From Promethearchaeota archaeon (GTDB taxonomy: Archaea > Asgardarchaeota > Lokiarchaeia > Sigynarchaeales > SOKP01), in assembly GCA_014730295.1 (NCBI GenBank), contig WJIN01000055.1, positions 1-18,152 of the forward strand: DNA of 18,152 nucleotides, given 5' to 3'. Position numbers and translations under genes: made by a program. The notes under the pieces were generated by a model. That model saw only the letters and a program-made list of their open reading frames with translations. It did no database searches and was not told where the DNA came from. This document shows, one piece after another, positions 1-8,042 of this stretch (positions within the stretch are counted from its first letter, which is position 1; every line of letters starts with the position of its first letter).

Positions 1-776
1 TAAATTATGGAGTTCAACGCTCAAAGCAAAAAGGATTGGGTTCAGAATTTTATGGAATGAGGAAATATGTGTTCGGAGACCAATTTCGATTAATAGATTG
101 GAAAGCCAGTGTCAGGACACAAAAACTTATTGTGAGAGAATTTGAGTCAGAACGAGATATTACCGTTATGATTTTAGTCGATTCATCAAATTCTATGGCT
201 GGTGGTGCAATAGATAATACCAAGTTCGAATATGCGATACGTGCATGTATGTTATTGACAAAGATTGCACTTACTCGCCGAGATAATGTGGGTGTATATA
301 CCTTCTCAGATAAAAAGAATCTTAGATTTTTGAAACCCGGAAGTGGAGACGATTTTTTTTATCGCGTCTTGGATTTTGTTGCCAGAGTGAAACCTGAAGG
401 AAAATGCCGTATTGTTGAGGCCCTTGATTATTTCGTGCGTAGGTTTCAAAAAAGAAGTTTAGTGTTTGTTATTTCTGATTTAGAATCAAATGTAAAAGAG
501 ATTCGAGAAGGTTTAAAAAAATTAGTTCCTTTTGATCATACTGTAATCATCATTAATCCATTTTCTCCTTGGTTCGAAATTCATGAAGTCGATTTATCCA
601 GTACCGATAAAGCGCTAGCTGAAGCAATAGCCGAGGAAATGATGGAACATATCCTAAAGATTAGACAGCAAACAAGAAATATGGGCATGAATGTAATAAC
701 AGTTGGCCCAGATGATATGATGAACCAAGTTATTGGTAATTATCTCGAAGCTAAGAAGAAAGGAAAAGCATATTAA
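1..776 (+). CDS. DUF58 / von Willebrand factor A-like protein (5' partial)
   Basis: The reading frame is open to the first base of the window, so the true start lies upstream; a TTG at position 36 is only the first start-like codon. The first visible part carries the DUF58 signature: a glycine/aromatic stretch (GSEFYGMRKYVFGD) followed by RLIDWKAS and LIVREFE. A vWA-type fold follows, with a MIDAS-like DSSNS motif after a hydrophobic strand and a later VISDLES strand. DUF58 proteins are usually encoded after a MoxR-family AAA+ ATPase and before membrane proteins, and are thought to act in chaperone-like or envelope-related assembly. The next gene, 49 bases downstream, is a membrane protein, which fits. 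MoxR itself would lie outside the window. The family is clear; the cellular role is inferred and unknown in archaea. Confidence 0.85.
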   Translation, partial: NYGVQRSKQKGLGSEFYGMRKYVFGDQFRLIDWKASVRTQKLIVREFESERDITVMILVDSSNSMAGGAIDNTKFEYAIRACMLLTKIALTRRDNVGVYTFSDKKNLRFLKPGSGDDFFYRVLDFVARVKPEGKCRIVEALDYFVRRFQKRSLVFVISDLESNVKEIREGLKKLVPFDHTVIIINPFSPWFEIHEVDLSSTDKALAEAIAEEMMEHILKIRQQTRNMGMNVITVGPDDMMNQVIGNYLEAKKKGKAY

Positions 777-817
777 AAAAATTTAAAATTAATTATGAGG
801 AAAAAGATTCAAATAAA

Positions 818-825
818 AAGGTGAT
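818..825 (+). promoter_or_regulatory. Shine-Dalgarno-like ribosome binding site
   Basis: AAGGTGAT matches the archaeal anti-Shine-Dalgarno sequence and abuts ATG 826. With only this spacing, ATG 829 (4 bases from the element) is a somewhat better start. It is one of the few clear ribosome binding sites in the window and fits an internal operon gene. Confidence 0.6.
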
Positions 826-2313
826 ATGATGGCTCGATATTATCTGATAGGTTTGAGGATATTCAATGCGTTACTTTTTATTTGGATAATCACCCTTTTC
901 TTGTCCTTATTTGATTTTAGTGCGGTTTTAACCACAGCAGATAACGACTTAGTGATAGTCGATGTGATCCTTTCGATAAAAAATGTTGTAAGTTATGCAT
1001 TGTTTTTCCTTCTTTATCTAATTGCATACGGTATTGCGTTTATAATAGCTGGTTTATTTGCACCCTTACCATTCTTTGATATGAATTTTATGTTTAGTTT
1101 TATTCAATTCTTCTTTAAAAATTTTTTAAGTTTATGGTTCTCTTTCCCAGGAGGTACGACTCCAGAACTATTTAGTGTACCCCCTTTAATTCTGGAGGAA
1201 TTTTTGTTGTTTACAGAAGATTTTTATCTGCTTATTTTTCAAATTTTATTCATTATCGCAATAATTTATTTAGTTAGAGCTATCCTCTCAAGTGATCCAA
1301 AAAATAATATGAGGGCGATTGGATGCTTGGTGTTAATGATCGTAATCCCACTTATTATTTTTGGATTTAGGGATATGCTCTCACTATTTGGACTAGTCGA
1401 ACCCTTCAATTCTTTGGGTATTATAAATCTTAGTGAATTAGCAAATCCGCTAAGTCCTTTATTCGATGATCTTCCTATTGATAACTTCTTTGCCTTTTTA
1501 ATAAGTCCAGTTGCGTTATTCGCAATAACAAGTTATCTATATCTGGAATTTTCGTTTCAAATTAACTATATCGATACCGTAACCCGACCATCTCTGGAGA
1601 GAAGCGACCGTTTGGAAGCACAATTGAACTTATTACGGAAAGAAGCTGTCCATATCACTGCAAATATAGACAAAATTAAAGAGGAAGCAAAAAAGAAAAA
1701 AGAAGAATTAGGCCTTCAAAAAGAGTCAGTGGGCAAATTTTTATCTCAGAAGGATAAAAAATTTTCATATGTAAAAGAAATGATTGAGCGAAAAAAGCTC
1801 GAATCAGAGGAGAAAAAACTGGTACAAGCGGCATCAAAAACGCGAAGGCTGGGAAGGTATATCGATAGATTATTTAGAGAGGATCTGGAAGCGGATGATA
1901 CTTTAACAGCCCGCTCATCTGCTCCACGAGCGAGAAATTTGGCTGTTTCGACAGCTACAAATTCTGCGTTCAGGTTAGTCGTTCTCATTCTTATTAGTTT
2001 CGTAATAATTCATCCTGAATGGTTTTTTGTAAACGTCTTTCAATTACCTCCCGCAATCACAGAATCTGTTGCCACGATGAGCCCTGAGATTATCATAATC
2101 CTTTTATTACCGATAATTCTGCTATTTCCCGTAATCGGAAAATTAATCTCTTATATCAAACATCGATCACTTGTACTAAGATTGAAACAAGAAGGTAAAA
2201 TAAAAGAAATAATGGCTTCGGTGGGAGACTATGTCAAAAAGGAAGAAAAACCTCCAGGTGAAGAAATAGAAGAGGAAATTTCAATTGGAGAAGTTGCCAC
2301 TGAAGCAACATAA
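826..2313 (+). CDS. polytopic membrane protein with internal coiled coil
   Basis: This 495-residue protein is not assigned to a named family. Hydrophobic segments are seen at about residues 7-31, 52-80, 88-105, 128-152, 163-190, 222-245, 383-403 and 420-442. Between the sixth and seventh lies a long, highly charged helix-forming stretch (about 255-350, rich in K, E, R, Q and L), likely a soluble coiled coil, and the tail after 470 is very acidic. The start has AAGGTGAT immediately before two consecutive ATG codons (826 and 829); the second has the better spacing from this Shine-Dalgarno-like element. It follows the DUF58 gene and is probably co-transcribed, so it may be the membrane anchor or partner of a MoxR-DUF58 system. 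It ends 22 bases from the converging cofD. The gene is certain; the function is unknown. Confidence 0.8.
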   Translation: MMARYYLIGLRIFNALLFIWIITLFLSLFDFSAVLTTADNDLVIVDVILSIKNVVSYALFFLLYLIAYGIAFIIAGLFAPLPFFDMNFMFSFIQFFFKNFLSLWFSFPGGTTPELFSVPPLILEEFLLFTEDFYLLIFQILFIIAIIYLVRAILSSDPKNNMRAIGCLVLMIVIPLIIFGFRDMLSLFGLVEPFNSLGIINLSELANPLSPLFDDLPIDNFFAFLISPVALFAITSYLYLEFSFQINYIDTVTRPSLERSDRLEAQLNLLRKEAVHITANIDKIKEEAKKKKEELGLQKESVGKFLSQKDKKFSYVKEMIERKKLESEEKKLVQAASKTRRLGRYIDRLFREDLEADDTLTARSSAPRARNLAVSTATNSAFRLVVLILISFVIIHPEWFFVNVFQLPPAITESVATMSPEIIIILLLPIILLFPVIGKLISYIKHRSLVLRLKQEGKIKEIMASVGDYVKKEEKPPGEEIEEEISIGEVATEAT

Positions 2314-2335
2314 ATACTTTTTCCTATATTTTATT
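2314..2335. terminator. T-rich convergent gene junction
   Basis: The 22 bases between the converging membrane-protein gene and cofD contain a T5 run and further T-rich sequence, and a T8 run lies just inside the cofD end on the plus strand. Archaeal termination mainly needs U-rich runs, so this is a plausible termination zone for the plus-strand operon. No hairpin was seen. Confidence 0.3.
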
Positions 2336-3265
2336 TCACAAATCTATAACAAATTTTGCTAATGCTTTTTTTTTATCAAGATCACTCATTATTGTGTCGT
2401 ATGTGTATACATTAATTCCCAGTTCCTCGATTTTAGTTTGCAATTGCTTATCCTGCTCATCGATCACAAAATGACCCAAGAACTCTTGATAATATTTTGC
2501 AACACCATAACTGGATACCTCTAATCCTTTCCATTTTAATAATTTATCTGCTGGTCCTTTCACGGTTTTACCAGCGATAATTGGACTGATACCATATACT
2601 TTATCCTTAGCTTCGGTTAGTGCTTTTTTGATCCCCTCAACACCGAGTATTGTTCCAATGGAGACGATTGGATTTGAAGGACAGATTATTATTTTATTCG
2701 CATTTTTGATATATTGCAATACATTTTTAACGGGTTTCGCTTTCTCAATACCCCTAAATTCTACATTCAAGATGTCAAGTTGGCATTGGTATTTTATATA
2801 ATATTTTTCAAAATGAAGTTCACCATTGGGTGTTTCAATATAGGTCTGGATATGCTCGTTGCACATGGGGATCAAACTAGCTTTTACCCCCAATTTGTCA
2901 CATATTTTATTTGTGATTTGTTCTTTAGTGAAACCTTGAGCAAATAAGTCGCTTCTATAGATATGAGTTGCAAGGTCTTTATCTCCCGCATTAAACCATT
3001 CAATATCGTAAAAATGAGTTAATCTAGTAAGGCAATTAAAGGATTCATCTTTATATCCCCACCCTTTTTCTCTATCAATAACATCTGCTAAGGTGTATGT
3101 AATTATATCGAGATCTGGGCAGATATGAAGCCCAAATAGGATTATATCATCTCCAGTATTTACTATTATTTTCAATTTTTTCTTATCAATAATGTGTGCC
3201 AGACCATCAATGAATTTAGCTGCCCCAACCCCTCCCGCTAATAACAAATAAAATTTCTTATTCAT
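2336..3265 (-). CDS. cofD: 2-phospho-L-lactate (or phosphoenolpyruvate) transferase CofD, F420 biosynthesis
   Basis: CofD joins the guanylyl-activated lactyl or enolpyruvyl phosphate to the deazaflavin Fo, giving F420-0 or dehydro-F420-0. The 309-residue length is normal for the family. Visible family motifs are LAGGVGAAKFIDGLA (9-23), NTGDD (36-40), HICPDLDIITYTLA (47-60), GDKDLATHIYR, CPSNPIVSIGTIL and GKTVKGPADKLL. It is the last gene of the operon. Its ATG follows the stop of the CofE fusion by six bases, and that stop lies in GAGTGA, which can serve as a weak ribosome binding site. The neighbouring CofE-nitroreductase fusion suggests, but does not show, that this CofD uses the phosphoenolpyruvate-derived donor. 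No cofC or Fo synthase gene is in the window. Confidence 0.96.
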   Translation of the reverse strand: MNKKFYLLLAGGVGAAKFIDGLAHIIDKKKLKIIVNTGDDIILFGLHICPDLDIITYTLADVIDREKGWGYKDESFNCLTRLTHFYDIEWFNAGDKDLATHIYRSDLFAQGFTKEQITNKICDKLGVKASLIPMCNEHIQTYIETPNGELHFEKYYIKYQCQLDILNVEFRGIEKAKPVKNVLQYIKNANKIIICPSNPIVSIGTILGVEGIKKALTEAKDKVYGISPIIAGKTVKGPADKLLKWKGLEVSSYGVAKYYQEFLGHFVIDEQDKQLQTKIEELGINVYTYDTIMSDLDKKKALAKFVIDL

Positions 3266-3271
3266 ATGAAG

Positions 3272-4681
3272 TCACTCGATAGTATAAATAATTTCATCTA
3301 AATTTTTACGTTTAGGGGTTATAGGCTCCTTTTTGGGATATCCAATTGTAATAAATGCCATAGGATCAAAGCAATTCGGAAGATTAAGAATCTCTCTTAC
3401 AAGTTTTCCCGCGAATAGAGGGGCACAATACCAAGAACCGGCTAATCCTTTTGATTCTAAACATAGAAGGAAATAGGTTGCAGATGCACTTATGCTCTGT
3501 ACTCCCAAGAGATATTCACTGTGAGATCTTTGTGTATCGGTATATGTTTGAAGATCAGAGACATCTAAACATAGCAATATCAGAGAAGGAGCGTTTAATA
3601 AACTTTGACGCGTTTTATTAATTCTATTTTTTATAAATTGCAGGGATTTCTTATCCTTTTGGAGATCCTCACGCAATTTATCATTCATTTTATCAATCAG
3701 CTTTTTTCTAAGTTTCCCTCTTTCTAAAATAATATATCTCCAAAATTGACCATTATGTGCACTTGGCGCCCATCTTGCGAGCTTAATACACTCCTTTAGG
3801 GTCTCGAAATTGACCGATCTTTCTTGAAAGGGTAATTTGTAACTCCTTCTACTCTTTAATAAATCTTTAATTATTTTTTCTTCATTAAACCTAAATAAAT
3901 CTTTATTTGGTTCTCTTAAAATAGAATCAATTGATGCATCCTCTACAATATGATGATTATAACCTTTGATTAATACCACGGGGATGCCTTCATCAGACTC
4001 TCCCATAAGTAGTTGAGCTGCTGATGCTAGATTGTCTATCTGACCTATAATAGTCGTTTTTAATTCTTTTTTAAATAAATCTTTAGCACCTCTTTTATCT
4101 AACAGAGGGGCGATACCTGAAACACCAATCGCAACCCCTACTGACCCTACTCTGAAGGGTCTTCCAAATGAGTCTGATATAATTACTGCGACGTCTTTAT
4201 TAGTTTTTTGTTTTATTGCTTTTCTGATTTTATCTGCCTCTTTATCAGGATGTGCTGGCAAAAGAGATATTAGGTTCTCTTTTCCCACATTTGATTTATC
4301 AATACCCGCATTGGCACAGATAAATCCATGCTTGGTTTCCGTGATTAATACATGTGAGGATTTAATTAATTCTCTGGATTCATCTAATATTGCTTGGATC
4401 AGTGCCGGTTCTTTAATAGGTAGATTTGCCTCTTCCATATTACTTTTGGTTTCTTGGTATATTCGAAATGCTTCCTCGCTTGGCCTTATCGTGTCCAAAG
4501 ATCTTATATCTCCGAGGCTTTTGGATACTATTATTTGTGCGATTATAATAACATCCCCATCATTTAGGATTATTCCATTTTTCTCTATACTATCTAAAAT
4601 CAAGCGGGAAATATTATCTCCCTTATTAATTAGGGGGATATTCTCAATTCCTATTATTTCAATTTTCTTTGTATTTTGCAT
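3272..4681 (-). CDS. cofE: FbiB-like fusion: F420-0 gamma-glutamyl ligase (CofE) plus nitroreductase domain
   Basis: Residues 1 to about 250 form CofE, which adds gamma-linked glutamates to F420-0 using GTP. Motifs include DGDVIIIAQIIVSKSLGD (41-58), ICANAGIDKSNV (121-132), IISDSFGRPFRVGSVG (167-182) and LLMGESDEGIPVVLIKG (224-240). Residues about 275-469 form an FMN nitroreductase-like domain with ARWAPSAHNGQFWRYIIL (302-319), a helical middle and a C-terminal GLAGSWYCAP stretch. Classical methanogen CofE has only the first part. The two-domain layout matches mycobacterial FbiB, whose second domain reduces dehydro-F420-0 when phosphoenolpyruvate is the precursor. The fusion is continuous, with no internal stop. 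It sits seven bases after the thioesterase and six before cofD. The ligase call is firm; the reductase role is inferred from FbiB. Confidence 0.93.
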   Translation of the reverse strand: MQNTKKIEIIGIENIPLINKGDNISRLILDSIEKNGIILNDGDVIIIAQIIVSKSLGDIRSLDTIRPSEEAFRIYQETKSNMEEANLPIKEPALIQAILDESRELIKSSHVLITETKHGFICANAGIDKSNVGKENLISLLPAHPDKEADKIRKAIKQKTNKDVAVIISDSFGRPFRVGSVGVAIGVSGIAPLLDKRGAKDLFKKELKTTIIGQIDNLASAAQLLMGESDEGIPVVLIKGYNHHIVEDASIDSILREPNKDLFRFNEEKIIKDLLKSRRSYKLPFQERSVNFETLKECIKLARWAPSAHNGQFWRYIILERGKLRKKLIDKMNDKLREDLQKDKKSLQFIKNRINKTRQSLLNAPSLILLCLDVSDLQTYTDTQRSHSEYLLGVQSISASATYFLLCLESKGLAGSWYCAPLFAGKLVREILNLPNCFDPMAFITIGYPKKEPITPKRKNLDEIIYTIE

Positions 4682-4688
4682 ATTTTAA

Positions 4689-5120
4689 TTACATTTCCAA
4701 ATTTGGATTAATCGGTTTACCTGTTCTATATAGTGTGCTCATCATAGTGGCAACTTTTTTTCTTATGCCATTTTCTTTAGTGTAAAGTGTAAAAAGATAG
4801 GTACCAATTTTTCTGGTTTGATTGATTATTTCCCCTTCCACATATAATATTTGCTCGGGATCGGGTGATGAATGATAGGTAATATGACAATCTAATGCTA
4901 CAGAAACAATATTTTTATTATTTCCTAAAATAGAGAATGCAGCATCAGCTAATCCATAGATTGCCCCTCCATGAGGTCTCCCGTAAAAATTATTCAATTC
5001 CGGTTTGAGTTTCATATGCATTTTTACGTTATTTTCAGTTAGCTCATCTAAAACTACCCCTAACTTTTGAGCGAAAAGGTCTTCTCTAAATTTGTCCTTT
5101 ATAATCTCAATCTTTTTCAT
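4689..5120 (-). CDS. PaaI-like hotdog-fold thioesterase
   Basis: This 143-residue protein has the single hotdog-domain layout of the PaaI/YbgC-like thioesterases. The key stretch is NNFYGRPHGGAIYGLADAA (43-61), with the HGG turn and the following D59 typical of the 4HBT PaaI group, and a late strand CHITYHSSPD. Such enzymes hydrolyse acyl-CoA or, less often, acyl-carrier thioesters. It lies inside the operon, 20 bases after the second LipS-type gene and 7 bases before the CofE fusion, so it is probably co-transcribed with both. Its substrate cannot be read from sequence. Because octanoyl or lipoyl thioesters are close to the pathway around it, an acyl-thioester clean-up role is possible, but an unrelated role is equally open. 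Confidence 0.85.
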   Translation of the reverse strand: MKKIEIIKDKFREDLFAQKLGVVLDELTENNVKMHMKLKPELNNFYGRPHGGAIYGLADAAFSILGNNKNIVSVALDCHITYHSSPDPEQILYVEGEIINQTRKIGTYLFTLYTKENGIRKKVATMMSTLYRTGKPINPNLEM

Positions 5121-5140
5121 TTTTTACTATTAGGTAATTA

Positions 5141-6196
5141 TCAAATTCTTAGATATTTTTTTATTTTGGTATCTTTCATAGTTGATTTAATTTCATCTTC
5201 GATTTTGATTGCACAGCATGACGAAAAAAATTTTAGTTTAATTTGTGGGTAATTTTTATATAACCATTTTAAAGTATACCTTGAAGGCATTTCAAGCCTA
5301 TTAATTCCCGCTTTGATGGCGGCTTTTTCTAATGATTGACGTAATGTACCTCTTGGTCGCATACATCCTAATGAGATCTCTTTATTAGGAAAAATAAAAC
5401 GTGTTAGCGCAATTATTTTAGATATATCTAGTATGGAGGGTGTTTTAAATTTCATATGTGAATTTTTTGGGGGAATAAGTGCAATGAAAACAATTAATGA
5501 GGGGTCCATATCAATTTCTTTAATAAATTTAATACAATCTAATTCTTTTGCTAATTCTCCATAATGCAAACCAATACAAATATGAGGAATAACATTTAAA
5601 TTATATTTTTGGAGTAGTCTAATCGATTTTTGATAATCTTCTATGCTTTTATCTAAGTGATATATATTTTGTATAATTTCTGGATCTATATTTATATCAA
5701 AGGAGACGATATCCACATTAGCGTCAGATAATTTTCTAGCTGTTTCCTCATTTAACAATCCTGTGTGAGCGTTAATAATTAGATTTGTTTCTTTTTTAAT
5801 TTTTTTTATCGTATCAAGATATTCATATAGAGGAACTGATCCATCCGATAAACATCCTCCCGAAATTAACGCACCTACCCCTCCATTTTTAGCATGATTG
5901 ATTAAATAATGATAAAGGTCACTGTTAGTCGTAAGAGGTTCCATACCCTTCAGATATTTCTCATTGCAGTGTTCACAACTCAGCTCACATTGGTCTCCTG
6001 TTATACTAATGGCGGGAAAGCGATCGTCAGGAATATATATTTTTAAAAGGGTTCCCAGATTGTTCAATTTAATTTTATAAGATAAATCAAAAAACCTTTC
6101 TAATTGCTCATCCGGTAATTGTATGAATTCAGAATAATCATACCAACTTGCTTGATTGCTTTCAAATCTTCTGAATAGACTTTCTGTTTTATTCAT
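5141..6196 (-). CDS. radical SAM protein, LipS2-like lipoyl synthase component
   Basis: The 351-residue protein carries the radical SAM motif CELSCEHC (C70, C74, C77), binding a 4Fe-4S cluster that cleaves S-adenosylmethionine. Further conserved-looking parts are a GG-containing strand (ALISGGCLSDG) and, near the end, GCMRPRG (C278) and an adjacent Cys pair (C327-C328) that could bind a second cluster supplying sulfur. Its gene overlaps lplA by eight bases, and a second biotin-synthase-like radical SAM gene is on the other side of lplA. This arrangement matches the LipS1/LipS2 plus lipoate ligase system, in which two radical SAM proteins together insert two sulfurs into a protein-bound octanoyl chain. 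Which protein corresponds to LipS1 and which to LipS2 is less certain than the pair itself. Another radical SAM function is not excluded. Confidence 0.72.
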   Translation of the reverse strand: MNKTESLFRRFESNQASWYDYSEFIQLPDEQLERFFDLSYKIKLNNLGTLLKIYIPDDRFPAISITGDQCELSCEHCNEKYLKGMEPLTTNSDLYHYLINHAKNGGVGALISGGCLSDGSVPLYEYLDTIKKIKKETNLIINAHTGLLNEETARKLSDANVDIVSFDINIDPEIIQNIYHLDKSIEDYQKSIRLLQKYNLNVIPHICIGLHYGELAKELDCIKFIKEIDMDPSLIVFIALIPPKNSHMKFKTPSILDISKIIALTRFIFPNKEISLGCMRPRGTLRQSLEKAAIKAGINRLEMPSRYTLKWLYKNYPQIKLKFFSSCCAIKIEDEIKSTMKDTKIKKYLRI

Positions 6197-6968
6197 ATTT
6201 GCGTAACCAACTCTCTTGAGAATATTTCTCTTTTATTAGTTTTTGCGCCAATTTTAATTCGAAATCAGAATAATTTCCGTTCTCTAACTGTATATTTAAA
6301 ATCTTTTCGAAACCCCGTTGGATTGATTCAACAAACTTCCCTTCATCATAATTTTCGAGTTTTTCCCGGATTCCAATACATTTAGATTTTACAGATCGTA
6401 CCATTCTACTCTTAGATACATTGGGGGGGGTTTTTAATACCGTATACATCAGATCGGGGTCGATTGTAAGTAGAATTGTGCCATGTTGTAGTAAGTACCC
6501 CTTTCTTCTAACTTGAGCGTTTCCGGAAAATTTCTTCCCCTCCATAAAAAGAGCTGGGCAATGAATTATCCCTTTTTCTGATTCTAACCCGAAAATTTTT
6601 AATCCTTCTACAATTCCCTGGGTAATAAGTTCAAATTGTTCTAAAACTTTATATGCATCATGCGTTTCTAAAAATTTTAGGGAACATACAATTGAATAAG
6701 TAATTTCTCCGTTATTATCATGGAACACCGCACCCCCACCCGTGATTCGCCGCACATAATCAAAACCTCTTTTCTTACAAAATTCTACATCGACTTCATC
6801 TGATAAACTTTGATTTCTCCCTATGGTTGCAGTTGAGGGCTCCCATTTATATAATCGGAAGGTAAATGGTGATTTTTTTAAAATCACCGCTCTTAGAATA
6901 GCCTCATCAAGGGCCATATTCCAATATCCATTATTTGTTCCTAAAGGGATATATCTCCATATTTTCAT
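6189..6968 (-). CDS. lplA: lipoate/octanoate-protein ligase A
   Basis: LplA activates lipoate or octanoate with ATP and attaches it to a lysine of lipoyl carrier proteins such as GcvH. Family motifs are clear: TNNGYWNMALDE (11-22), RRITGGGAVFHD (73-84), the catalytic-lysine loop GKKFSGNAQ (144-152) and HGTILL (162-167). I chose ATG 6968, giving 259 residues and eight bases of spacing after the upstream stop; a TTG at 6980 would add four residues (MIAN) and overlap that stop. The length covers the catalytic domain plus a short C-terminal helical part (ELKLAQKLIKEKYSQESWL), not a full second domain. It sits between two LipS-type radical SAM genes and overlaps the downstream one. A run of eight C on the coding strand (6423-6430) encodes part of TPPN and is in frame. 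Confidence 0.9.
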   Translation of the reverse strand: MKIWRYIPLGTNNGYWNMALDEAILRAVILKKSPFTFRLYKWEPSTATIGRNQSLSDEVDVEFCKKRGFDYVRRITGGGAVFHDNNGEITYSIVCSLKFLETHDAYKVLEQFELITQGIVEGLKIFGLESEKGIIHCPALFMEGKKFSGNAQVRRKGYLLQHGTILLTIDPDLMYTVLKTPPNVSKSRMVRSVKSKCIGIREKLENYDEGKFVESIQRGFEKILNIQLENGNYSDFELKLAQKLIKEKYSQESWLRKYE

Positions 6969-6976
6969 GTTTGCAA

Positions 6977-7981
6977 TCAAAATTTTGTAAAAGATTTGAG
7001 TTGATCGTAGATTTGGTCTTTCTCTGATTTGGTGAGCTTCCGGGGATAATTATAGATTGGACCAGAGGGCTTTGACGTATAATAAGGACGATTACAATCA
7101 GGACAACCAGTTGTCATAAACGCTATGCCATCATCCACAATATTTAGTAAATCTGCTTTATTAATATTAAAACTAATGATATCTCCTTCCTTATTGAAAG
7201 TTATATCTTTTAATGTCATACTTTTATTCAATAATAAGTATCTTCCTAATTGGACTTTTCTAAAACCTAATAAATCTGGTGGTTTTCGATCTTCCAAATA
7301 AGTACCTTTAATGGGGGTAAATGCAAATAGGGCAGGTATAATTTCATATTTTCTTAGTTCAAAAATTAATTCCATAATTTCCTTAAAGGAATCCCCTAAT
7401 CCCACAATAATATGAGTAGAAACCGCTCCCTCTCTAAAAATTTTTGTTGCATTTAATAAAGCTTCATAATGAGTTTTCCAGCTATAGGGTCCCTTTACTA
7501 ATTTTCCCTTGACTTTTTCAAATACCTGTCTTGTGGCAGCATCTAAAGCAATTCCCACTCGTTCAACGCCTAATAATCGTAATTCTCTAAGCTTTTTAGT
7601 ATCCATTGGAGGAATTGCAATTGAAATGGGGATTGAGGTTTCATTTTTTAATTCTGTAATTATTTCACATATATCTTTAAAATTATCTGGATAATTTAGA
7701 GTCTGAAGGCAAATTCTTTTAAATCTTTTTGAAGGTACCATATATTTTATTTTTATTAAGAATTCTGAAAAAGAATACGCGGGCCATGTAACACGCGATA
7801 AACGATCCATTGATGATTCAGATTCACGCGCTTGTGGACAAAATCCGCAATTCGCTGCACATTTTCCCTCCACATATGTCATCAAATAACATGTAGTTGG
7901 AGAATCTGCTATTTTGATATTTGATACTAATCCGAGTTGTCCCGCGCTACCTATAGAAACTCTGATTTTATTTACATCCAT
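6977..7981 (-). CDS. radical SAM protein, biotin synthase-related, LipS1-like lipoyl synthase component
   Basis: The 334-residue protein has the radical SAM motif CAANCGFC (C41, C45, C48) in a biotin-synthase-like context, followed by PQAR. A strand GVERVGIALDAA and a later HIIVGLGDS stretch are typical of the partial TIM barrel. Near the end it has a CPDC pair (C293, C296) within TTGCPDCNRPYYTSKPSG, a likely site for a second iron-sulfur cluster. Archaeal proteins once annotated as biotin synthase were shown in Thermococcus kodakarensis to be part of a two-protein lipoyl synthase; the position directly before lplA and the partner radical SAM gene supports that role here. True biotin synthase is less likely because no other biotin gene is nearby. 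It is the first gene of the operon. Confidence 0.74.
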   Translation of the reverse strand: MDVNKIRVSIGSAGQLGLVSNIKIADSPTTCYLMTYVEGKCAANCGFCPQARESESSMDRLSRVTWPAYSFSEFLIKIKYMVPSKRFKRICLQTLNYPDNFKDICEIITELKNETSIPISIAIPPMDTKKLRELRLLGVERVGIALDAATRQVFEKVKGKLVKGPYSWKTHYEALLNATKIFREGAVSTHIIVGLGDSFKEIMELIFELRKYEIIPALFAFTPIKGTYLEDRKPPDLLGFRKVQLGRYLLLNKSMTLKDITFNKEGDIISFNINKADLLNIVDDGIAFMTTGCPDCNRPYYTSKPSGPIYNYPRKLTKSEKDQIYDQLKSFTKF

Positions 7982-7998
7982 TAGAATAGTATAATTTT

Positions 7999-8010
7999 CT
8001 CATAAAGTTA
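7999..8010 (-). promoter_or_regulatory. candidate TATA box for the lipoate/F420 operon
   Basis: On the minus strand the sequence reads TAACTTTATGAG, centred about 24 bases before the ATG at 7981, suiting a leaderless transcript that would cover all six genes to 2336. The 61-base gap to the divergent glycosyltransferase start holds both promoters. The match to an archaeal TATA box is moderate. Confidence 0.35.
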
Positions 8011-8042
8011 AGTTTTTTTCATAAATTTCATAAAACAACATA

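Noticed and set aside
4311..4688. Plus-strand open frame of 125 codons
   Set aside because: It is antisense to the conserved CofE domain and has no recognisable motif or promoter.
6423..6430. Run of eight G (C on the coding strand) in lplA as a possible frameshift or phase-variable site
   Set aside because: The frame is intact across it and encodes a plausible TPPN; a single run is not evidence of switching, although it is error-prone for sequencing.
6969..6980. TTG start for lplA at 6980
   Set aside because: The ATG at 6968 avoids overlapping the upstream stop and better fits the family's N-terminus.
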